A DNA stretch of 17,241 bases, taken from contig CAJVPP010001912.1 of NCBI GenBank assembly GCA_910592005.1, positions 1 through 17,241 of the forward strand, read 5' to 3'. Position numbers and translations under genes: made by a program. The first letter of the stretch is position 1, and every line of letters starts with the position of its first letter. The stretch is from Funneliformis mosseae (Eukaryota > Glomeromycota > Glomeromycetes > Glomerales > Glomeraceae). The notes under the pieces are model-generated. The model saw nothing but the letters and a program-made list of their open reading frames with translations, searched no databases and had not been told where the DNA came from. This document shows positions 1 through 8,087 of the stretch, piece after piece.

Positions 1-1760
1 CAGGTGATCATGTATTGTGTTATATTATATTTCTGAAAAATTTAAGGGGTAGTTATATAATAATTTTGGACGATCTCGGGCGATCGGATACTTATGACCG
101 CTACTGTATTAAAGAATTTAATCTGATCAACTATACCCTTAATTATTATTATAATTTACTTCAAAAAATATAATAAGCAAACATTCTAATAAATTCTTAA
201 CATAATATTAAAAAGAATTCAGATTACTAAACTGATTATTAAAACAATTTATAAATGAATTAAAATAATTTAATAAGTTAAAAACTATATATATTTAAAT
301 AATTTAAGTATTATTGAACTTTATATTTATAAAAATTTACAAATTCTTATTAAAATATGATTTTATTCTAACTATAAATAATATTTCTATAATTATATAA
401 TTAAATTTTTTTTTACCAATAATTTAGTGATAAAATAAAAATTAAAAAATAAATAAGATCTGCTTTTTCTTCAGTTTTAGATTGTTGGTTTTGATCAACT
501 AAATGCTTTTCAGTCTGGATTAGCTAATTAATGGCTTTTTCTAAGTTTTTTTCATATTTTTGAGGACTTCTTATTAAGAAAGATTGTTTTTAATTTCTCA
601 TTTTAAATAGTTTTGACAAGTAGTTAGTAAAGAAGAATAATCTTATTATATTAACACTATTATAATTTTGATTAAGACCTTATAATATTTGATTTATCTT
701 AAAAATAATAATCAATTATTATTAATTAAATTACTATTTGAATAATTCAAACTTTAATAAATCTTTTTATTAATATAAATATAGAAAGAAAAAAACATCA
801 ACATTTTTAAAAAATTATAAATTTTTAATATAATAATTTAAATTTATAATTATCATAAATACTATTTTATAACTAATTTATAAAATCTTACTAGAACTTT
901 AAATAAGTCAAATTAGCTTAAATTAATTCTTAAAGATCAGGTTAAATCAAATAAATATCTGATTTAATTTAATTTCTATTTAAATAATTTAACCTGACTT
1001 AATCTGACTGAATCATTTAATTAAATGATATATTATTATTTAAAAAAAAATAATTCATTATTATTTTAGTAAAATTATATATTATTATTCAATAAGAATG
1101 ATTTATTATTATTTAAAAAGACCAATTTATTATAATTCAAAAAGAATAATTTAATATTGTTCAATTATAATAATATATATCATTTAAGAAATTGATTTGA
1201 ATTAGATAATAAGTTAATCTAATATAACCTAAATCTAAAAATTACTAACTTAATATGAAATTTAACAATAATAAAAATTAATTAACTAATATACTAGTAT
1301 TTTATTTAGCTGTTATTAAATCACATTTTTTTTAATACCTAGTAGATTTTTAAATAAAGCATTGCTTGCAATATTCCAAATACTTAAATTAATCTTATGA
1401 TTTCATCATGCTTTTTACTACGCTAGTTCAGAAAAAATGCGTTAATTTATTTCCTTTATAAATTTTACTCACGTGTGGTAAAACGTGAATATTCTTTGTG
1501 AAATAATTTTTTTTTCCTTTATGTTATTTATATGTTAAGTCAGCATGCATATAATATAATTATTTGTTATAACTTGCTTACAATAACCAAATTCAATTGA
1601 TCTTCACGTGGTCTTATATTATTTTGGAAATGTATGGAATGTCAGGAATATAAAAACACGTTCTCTTGTCAGAATCACTGAAAATAAAAAAACTTGAAAA
1701 AATTTTTTATTTGATTCCTTTTCCCATCACTTACCCAAGAAGCTCGAAGAAATAATAGTT
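1..1760. other. AT-rich non-coding stretch at left edge
   Basis: No open frame of useful length or family signal is visible on either strand. The first ~135 bases differ from the rest: a GC-richer patch (about 69-105, with cgatc/gatcg half-sites) sits in otherwise extremely AT-rich DNA and may be the end of a dispersed element entering from the left. From about 140 to 1300 the DNA is almost only A/T, with degenerate short motifs and an inverted repeat near 1020-1187. From 1430 the composition becomes more mixed. CACGTG occurs at 1470 and 1605, and a TATA-like atataaaaac lies near 1650, which could be promoter sequence for the decayed gene to the right. That promoter reading is inference. Confidence 0.6.
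1019..1187. repeat. AT-rich imperfect inverted repeat (MITE-like size)
   Basis: The left arm begins ttaaatgatatattattat near 1020 and the right arm ends aataatatatatcatttaa near 1187. The right arm is close to the reverse complement of the left. The interior repeats a degenerate unit of the type aataatttattattattt several times in varying orientation. The total length of about 170 bp would suit a small non-autonomous element or a fold-back. In DNA this AT-rich such pairings also arise by chance, and I see no clear target-site duplication. Confidence 0.3.
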
Positions 1761-1877
1761 ACTATTTTGGAGAGTTTGAATGTTGAGACAGGGTGAGTAT
1801 TTCACTTGTCGAAAAAAATTGTATATCCGAAGTTACATTACTACTAGGTTTAAAATGATGGGAAATGAAAGCTTTTT

Positions 1878-2556
1878 GTGGCCATAGAAAAAAAATGATG
1901 TGAACGTTCTTCTTTGATTTTTGATGATAATGACGCAAATTTCTCATTTTTTTTATTTTTACAATTTCATAGAGGACGTGGTGACAAAGGGAAAGATATA
2001 CGCTCGCGTATTTATAATATTCCATTCGTTATTCATGCAAGAACTTGAGAAGTAAAAAAAAAACAGGTATGTTTTAATGAATTTTATTATATTTAATGAA
2101 TATCATTAATAAATTTCTAAAAATCACAGGTCCTTCTATCGTCCGAAAGTTGGATGGGATGCTCTCCTGATAAACGGGTAGGATAATTGATATAATAGTA
2201 GCCTCTTTGAAGGATAAATTTCTCGTAGAGGCCAAAGGTTCTAGATTTAGACACGTGGTAGGTTGCTTCATGGTCACGAAAAATGACTGGAATGTTCTTG
2301 TTAATTTTTGATGATAATGACGCAAGTATTCATTTTTTTATTTATATTTTTCACAGAGGCTGAGGTGATAAAGAGGTGGATATACGCGGGCGTATAAAAA
2401 GACGAAAAATACGTAGCCCAGTGCAAAGCGTGAAAGGTAAAAAAATAGGTATTTAATGGAATTTAATGAAAATTTATTACATCTAAATGAATATCACTTA
2501 ATAAATATTTTAATTTCTCAGGGCCTGCTGTCATTCGGGAAATGGATAGGTGCTAT
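1878..2556 (+). repeat. Diverged tandem duplication, period about 382-390 bp
   Basis: Two pairs of similar blocks lie at nearly the same offset. Block 1878-2010 matches 2268-2394; both contain tttttgatgataatgacgca and, after a T-rich stretch ending in AG, a run of the form gatatacgc...gcgta. Block 2067-2166 matches 2449-2556; both start gtat, run through an AT-rich stretch with aatgaatatca and a pyrimidine-AG, then continue as a coding-like segment. The constant offset shows one duplication of a unit of about 385 bp rather than independent insertions. T-rich stretches ending in AG followed by better-conserved GC-richer blocks look like introns and exons, so the unit was probably an exon-intron module. 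Confidence 0.65.
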
Positions 2557-2919
2557 CAAAAGAGTTATGGCCGACAATCGATGTCGTGGTGGGTTTGTTT
2601 ATCAAAGGAATCCATAACGCTTATGCAGTCAGGGAAACTGTAGAATGGAGGCGTAATTCATTAACGCCTATACAAATAAAAGTGGCAGAACATATGTGTA
2701 AAAAGCTTAATATCGAATGTCAGATAGTTGAACCTTCTGGAATCATTTACCAGTGGCGCGGTAATAGCGGCCAAAGAATCAGATATAATCCTAACCGATT
2801 ATCTATATGATGACCTATCAGAAGTCGCTGGTCGACTTAAAAGAAAAAGATATATCGTTTATTTTTATTTTTATTTTAATTTTATTATATATGGGATTGA
2901 AATCGAGTTACGAACATAG
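2130..2919 (+). pseudogene. Decayed, internally duplicated protein gene of unknown family
   Basis: I do not recognise the family. After the AG at 2129 the + strand gives PSIVRKLDGMLS, then stops, then IDIIVASLKDKF and about 30 further open codons to near 2310. After the AG at 2520 the second copy gives PAVIREMD, then in another frame IDVVVGLFIKG and on to 2810. The copies align with conservative replacements (I/V, A/G, L/F), which indicates former protein coding on the + strand. The second copy contains the stretch IKVAEHMCKKLNIECQIVEP and is open to the TGA at 2808-2810. A third frame stays open at 2728-2919 but becomes low-complexity (YFYFYF). No single frame or simple splice model removes the stops and frame changes, so I call it a relic. 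An intact gene with unusual splicing is less likely but not excluded. Confidence 0.4.
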
Positions 2920-4513
2920 TAAATCTTATGATCCGTAACGTGATTTAATTCCATATGCTTTCCAATATTTTATTCCTCGATCTTATTTTAATGCAAATCT
3001 GCTTTATCTTTCGTAATATTCTTTATGATTGATGTCTTTGCTTTGTTTTTATCAGATTGAATATCCTTCTTTTAGAAGTTTATGAATACAGGATCGTTTT
3101 TCAATAAATATTTGGGGTATTAGAATAAAAAGTAATAGTAATAAATAAATTTTGCAATTTAATATATTTTAATAACTGACTTTTAAATAAGCTTTTTATT
3201 GCAATATTTATTTAATATTTAAAAAAATTTTGTCAGGTGGTTTCTTTTGTGAGTCCGGATTACTAAGATTAAAATTTTATATTTTATTAAGACATTAATA
3301 CTTTTTTTTTTAAGTTTGCAGGCAATGTGCCTGCAAGATAGATAGATAATCTAAGAGATAAGGTAATTATACATTTAAGATGACGAGGGAAATTCCTAAA
3401 ATTTAAATGACGTTTCTGTCCTTCTGAAGAACGTGAAGGTGGCACTATGTTTTTATGATATCGGACCTTTGCTCAGAAGTTGATTATCAAAAATTTCTAC
3501 TGAACACAAATCAACTTTTCATTTTAACCTGATCTTTTAGCAAAAACATAATGTTTTCAGATAAAATTCTCACTAGTGAAATACTTCCAGATCAATTTCT
3601 AGTTGTTGGTCATCCTCGACATTCTGCCATAGATATCTATTCGCTTTTTCAATTTTTGAGCTATAATGTTATTTGGGTACACATTCATGAAAGACTGCAC
3701 CTATGCTCCGTGTGTTAACACGGGAACGTCACCCACTCAGAGCTATCACTCTTTCTTTATAGAACACCTGCCCTTTTCAATTATTTTTTTCATCTACCAC
3801 CATCTTTTATACGACAGCCAGAAATCCTTTCCAAACATTTTGAATCATACATGATTTATTGTGATTATTAACGCTTCGTCATTGGATAAAACTCGTTGTA
3901 AGACCATTTTTTTGGACGCGTCCCTTTGAGAAAAGACTTTATAAGTCGTGTTAGTCTAAGACAATAAAAATAGGATAATTCACTCATAGACATGCTATAC
4001 TTGCTTCGGCTTGAAAAAACACTCTTGATCATATGCAAAATGATAATTCCGTTACATTCCAATAATATTTCGATATCAATTGTTTTTTATTTTGATTATT
4101 TAGTGTATATGACGTAAATTCTAACAATTGCATATCTTGCAATAGCTTCTATATCTTTTCCCAAAGAAGGAATTATGTACAAATGAAACTATGTATAATC
4201 CTTGACCAAAGAAAACTATACAAAAAAAATGTAAATTACGAAAAAAAAATTCTGAATAATTTCTGATTTATTAAAAAACCATTTTGAAATGGAGGAAAAA
4301 AAAAAAAAAAAAAAAGTTGGGGATGAAAACACAATGAAGAAATCAGATTATTTAATAAGGCCTAATTTTGTTCTACAAATTTAAATTACATATAAAATTA
4401 TAATTATATAAAAAGGTCGCAAAATAATTAATAATTATTATAATTATGCTACTTGTTATTATGACGTTGCAAAGTTTTAAAAAAGTAATAAAAAAAATAT
4501 TGAAATGTTTGAT
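2920..4513. other. Intergenic region with hairpins, no supported gene
   Basis: This stretch lies between the decayed gene and the 3' end of the G alpha gene. It holds a perfect 8-bp stem hairpin (3316-3336), a 9-bp inverted repeat (aagttgatt 3477-3485, aatcaactt 3509-3517) and a small GC-richer island at about 3420-3860. In that island an ATG at 3551 opens 55 codons to a TAA at 3716-3718 (starting MFSDKILTSEILPDQF). I recognise nothing in it, and its codon use does not stand out. A 20-A tract lies at 4296-4315. The last part, up to 4513, should include the 3' UTR and polyadenylation region of the minus-strand G alpha gene. Confidence 0.5.
3316..3336. repeat. Perfect small hairpin, 8-bp stem and 5-nt loop
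   Basis: The sequence ttgcaggc, loop aatgt, gcctgcaa is a perfect fold-back and much more GC-rich than its surroundings. It follows a T10-like tract and is followed by gatagatagata. It could be the tip of a transposon-end structure or a dispersed palindrome. No gene boundary next to it explains it as a transcript end. Confidence 0.6.
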
Positions 4514-5924
4514 TTATAGTAAACCAACTTCGCGTAAATTATTTTGAATAATGATGTCATTAACAGCAGCCATAACAAATCTAATTTGGTGTGTATCAGT
4601 AGCACATGTAAAATGTGTATAAATTTGTTTAACATCTGATTGATTTAATGATACGAAACGATTAAGTATATAATCACAAGCAGCATCATAATTCTCTCCA
4701 CCATCATAATCCGGGAAGTAATTACACATTGGTGAGATCGGTAACTTTTCTTTAAACCTATCAATTTTGTTTAAAAACAAAATAATTGATGTTCTAACGA
4801 ACCACCTTGAATTGCAAATCGAATCAAATAATGTCAAAGCTTCTTGCATACGATTCTAAAGAAAGCACGAAACAAAAAAAAAAAATCAATCAATTAAATG
4901 CTTTAAATTTATAAAAAAAAAAAAATTTATCGGTAAGATTGAACACGTACCACTGTCTCATCTTCCAATAGCAACTGATCATATTCAGAAATAGCTACTA
5001 AGAATACGATGGCTGTGACATTTTCAAAACAATGAATCCATTTCTTACGTTCAGAACGTTGTCCACCAACATCAAACATACGGTAAGTGAGATCCCCAAT
5101 CAAGAATGTGGTTTCTGTAATACCAGTTGTCTTTACACGGGATCTCAATACATCTTGATCGGATGGAAGGTAATCCAGTTTAGCAATACTATCAATTGTA
5201 TCGAAATAGCTAAAAGGGAAACAAGATTTTTTTTTTTTTATTCAAAATTTTTTATTGTTTAAATAAAAAAAAATAAAAAGAAATCTCAACTTACTATTGT
5301 GCAGAATCATTCAATTGGTATTCTCGCGAACGGCTAAAGGCTTCTTGAATACCCTGATCAGCCCATAAAGATTTAATAGCTATAGCTATATCTTGAGGCA
5401 AATGATCTCCCTCAATTTGATCTGGTAAACTCGAGATGGTAGTAGCATATTTTTGATTCATTTCAACTTTATAATGTATTCCCATAGTATCCATTGCTTT
5501 CACAATAACTTTCATGGATTGTACTGTATTGGAAAAGATAATTTCTTTAAAAGATTCCTTTTCTTCCGGAGAATATCCTCCGTCATGAATAAGTTTCATT
5601 TGTTTAAGAATTGTCGATTTTCCGGATTCACCAGCGCCTAATAAAAGAGAAATATTTATCTTTAATTAGTTAATGAAATGATTAAACATTTTCTATATTG
5701 ACCTTCACGTGTATCATATTCTGCGCCATCAACCATCCCCCACCAAAGTACTGCGCCGCATGCGAAACTATTTTCCATCGCATTTATTCAAAAAAGATTT
5801 CCTTACCAAGTAAGAGCATTTTAATTTCATTACGCAACCTAAGTTTGTCTTTTTTAATTTGATTTTCAATTTCTTCATTTTTTCTTTTTCCTTCTTGGTC
5901 TTCTTGACTCATGCAACAACCCAT
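4514..5924 (-). CDS. Heterotrimeric G-protein alpha subunit (complete, 4 exons)
   Basis: The product is a GTP-binding switch that couples seven-helix receptors to effectors at the plasma membrane. Exons on the minus strand are 5924-5807, 5637-5295, 5209-4951 and 4855-4514; donors are GTAAGG, GTAAGT and GTACGT, and phases close to 353 aa plus TAA, the usual family length. The N-terminus MGCCMS fits N-myristoylation at Gly2 with palmitoylation of Cys3/Cys4. All G boxes are present: P-loop GAGESGKS (40-47), switch [10 protein letters not shown] with the cholera-toxin-type Arg178, switch [10 protein letters not shown] with catalytic Gln204, NKID (269-272) and TCAT (323-326). The numbering matches mammalian G alpha-i1 almost exactly. 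The C-terminus is NNLREVGLL, with Val instead of Cys four residues from the end, so the pertussis-toxin acceptor Cys is absent. Intron 1 is long (169 nt) and contains an unusual GC-rich open segment. I assign no subgroup symbol. Confidence 0.97.
5703..5778 (-). other. Possible alternative first exon inside G alpha intron 1
   Basis: Within intron 1, a GC-rich island on the minus strand begins with ATG at 5778 and is open for 38 codons to a TAA at 5662 ([14 protein letters not shown], then [13 protein letters not shown]). A GT at 5702 (G|GTCAAT) would leave a phase-1 exon of 76 nt. It would join the normal exon 2 acceptor at 5638 across a 65-nt intron, a typical size here. The join is in frame and gives ...[14 protein letters not shown], so the P-loop is kept, but the myristoylation/palmitoylation start and the first beta strand are lost. 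The segment cannot be a cassette between exons 1 and 2: the upstream remnant intron would be under 40 nt and the frame would shift. The donor is weak (C at +3). Function is inference. Confidence 0.35.
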
Positions 5925-6389
5925 ATTGTATATTTATGTTCTAGGTTCGTTTATTTGGAAAAAAGTGTTGACCTTGAATTGTTATTTTAATATTTGAATT
6001 ATGTTAATTGCTTGTTTTGGTTTTTTTTAGAGTATAGTTTAATCGATAAAAAAAATTATTCACAATTAATAAATTTATTTATTTCATTCGTTTTGTTCGT
6101 TTATTGTTTTTTGAAAAAAAAAAAAAACAACTTTTTCTTTTTGCAGTAAACCTTTTTTTTTTTTTTTTTTTAAAAAAAAAACCGAAAAATTTTTTTAATT
6201 TATAAAAAGCTTTTCGGAGAAATTGTTATTTAAAAAAAAGTGAATGAGTTTATTTTTTCAAAGTTTCTTAACAACGTAAGTTAAGTGAAGAATTAAACTA
6301 AAGAATTCGAGATTAGAAGAGAAACCGTTAAATAAAGTTAAGTTTTAAACGGATCATTAATGGAATGACTGTACCTAAGGTTTATAATG

Positions 6390-6436
6390 ATTGCACAAAT
6401 AATGTTTCACCTAATATTATTTTTCATTTGTGCAAT
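6390..6436. repeat. 11-bp inverted repeat with 25-nt spacer
   Basis: The arms are attgcacaaat (6390-6400) and atttgtgcaat (6426-6436), which are perfect reverse complements. Just outside or inside the arms lie tttcacc and ggtgaa, which could add a second weak pairing. It lies about 470 bp upstream of the G alpha ATG. It could be a dyad operator-like site, a transcript hairpin or a fold-back remnant. Confidence 0.45.
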
Positions 6437-7034
6437 TTTTTTACGGTGAACGGAAATGGGTTACCAATTTGGTTCAGCTTTAATTGGATGCAACCTTTTT
6501 ACTCATTAATAACCTAGACCAATTAAAAATATTGTTGTATTTTTGGTTTCGTATGACCAATTTGCAAGTCACGGTTAAATTGAAGCCACCACGTTCTAAA
6601 AGGTGTTTTTTTTTCAAGCATGTGATAACATTGTTAGCGGATTGCATTGTTAGTGGTTGTGTATTCCCGAAAGAAGTGAACATGCGATTACGTTTTCGCG
6701 ATAATTTTGGTCTTATTCTTTTGCCGCGTACGTGATAATAATAAATTTTCGAATTGTAAGTTATTTGTTTTCATTCTGTGGAAAATCTCAATATTGTTTC
6801 ACAATTTAATTTCTTAAATGAACGACTTTAATAATAAAAAAAAAAAGATTATTGAATTTAGTACCCGTTATTTGGCATCTGATTATAAGATATAATAATT
6901 GGTGAGTTTCTTTAAGTTTGTAATACCGTACGCTTTGTACCTTTTTTGAAGATTTAATAATCGAACCAATCGGTATATTATTATTATTATTAATTTTTTT
7001 TTTTTTTTGTGAAGGTTATGAAATTTTTAGTTAA

Positions 7035-7036
<2 letters not shown>

Positions 7037-7068
<32 letters not shown>
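7037..7068. repeat. Poly-A tract of 32 bases
   Basis: An uninterrupted run of 32 A lies in intergenic DNA with further T and A tracts nearby (T12 or so at 7140-7152). It could be the tail scar of a retroposed sequence or simple homopolymer slippage. I see no recognisable retroelement body on either side. Assembled length of such tracts is often unreliable. Confidence 0.8.
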
Positions 7069-7070
<2 letters not shown>

Positions 7071-8087
7071 TTTTGTTCAAATACCCTTGTTCATAACAAT
7101 GAAATGAAAAACAATAAAACTGTAATAAGAAAATAAAGTTTTTTTTTTTTTTATTCTTTTGGCCCAATCAAATTATTTTTATTTTATTTTTTTTTTATTA
7201 GGGGGTGGAATAAAGATTTTTCAACAAGAATTTGAAAGGAACGCATGTATAATGACTTGCATACCGGTTTGTGTTTTTTATTTTTGCACAAGGATAAACA
7301 AGGTTTTTTTTTTTTTGTTCTATTTGATGAATGAAACGGTTATATCAAGTGTTAGCCTAATTTGGCAATTTTAGCAAGTTTTTAAATTTTTTCATTCTGT
7401 AATTCTAATTTTATGATTTTTCTTTTTTTCCATTTTTTCTTTCTTTACGTTTGATGTTTTTGATCATCATTTCGGATTTATTTTTAGCAAAAAAAAATGT
7501 TGTAATATTAATTAATTCCCATATTCATTCCAAATTCGTCATCACAATAAAAATTCCTTTTTGATAAGATGAAAACACGTTTAATTATGGGCGTATAAAC
7601 AATGCGGTTTCCTTGGAAAATTTATGCATTAGGTTCAATCTTTTAGACCTTTATTTTCTTAACACCTAAAAGGAATTTGATCATCATTTCCATCTAGTGT
7701 ATAGATTTTTTCTTTCCTTCCCCGTACACGCCCGCATTTTGATAACAAATCTGATGAATTGTTTGTTCATTGTTTTGAAACAAAAAAAAAGGGGGGGGGG
7801 ATACTCAAAAAGAATCGTTCTATGTTATTTTTTTCTTATTGGAGAACTATAATGCTTACAAAAATAAAAAGAAAATCAGATGGTTTATTGTCACGTGATT
7901 ACCATTCCCAACCCGAAATTAAAACTTCTATGAAATCAATAATACATTTTATTTTTTATTATTATAAGAATGTAAATAATGTACAATAAAATGATAATGG
8001 TTGAACAAGAACTCTATTTTTATACTATTTACAAAAGAAAAAAAAAGGAAATATAACATAACTGCTTAAAATATTTATATTTATATT

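Larger units (their letters stand above)
5925..8087. other. Long AT-rich intergenic region, no supported gene
   Basis: This region lies upstream of the G alpha start and downstream of the ArfGEF stop. It contains a T19 tract at 6153-6171 directly followed by A10, a ccgaaaa/ttttcgg fold-back (6182-6188 and 6211-6217), an 11-bp inverted repeat at 6390-6436, an A32 tract at 7037-7068, a nine-A run followed by G10 at 7791-7800, and the palindrome TCACGTGA at 7891-7898. The block 6440-6735 is less repetitive and more GC-rich than its flanks and is open on both strands for 65-83 codons. The + frame there has no ATG near its start, and neither product resembles a family I know. It could be the 5' UTR or promoter region of G alpha. 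Confidence 0.5.

Noticed and set aside
1762..2325. Two minus-strand ORFs sharing RHYHQK near their starts
   Set aside because: The similarity comes from the underlying tandem duplication. The pattern of conservative changes and acceptor-like signals fits coding on the + strand.
3666..4062. Small ORFs on both strands between the relic and G alpha
   Set aside because: They are 62-64 codons, have no recognisable motif, and their frames conflict with each other and with the 3551 ORF.
7781..7800. Poly-A then G10 as a G-quadruplex
   Set aside because: A single ten-G run lacks four separated G tracts. Homopolymer slippage or an assembly artefact is simpler.
7159..7989. Two + strand ORFs rich in Phe, Tyr and Lys
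   Set aside because: They are driven by T/A homopolymers, the first lacks an ATG start, and neither shows domain-like sequence.
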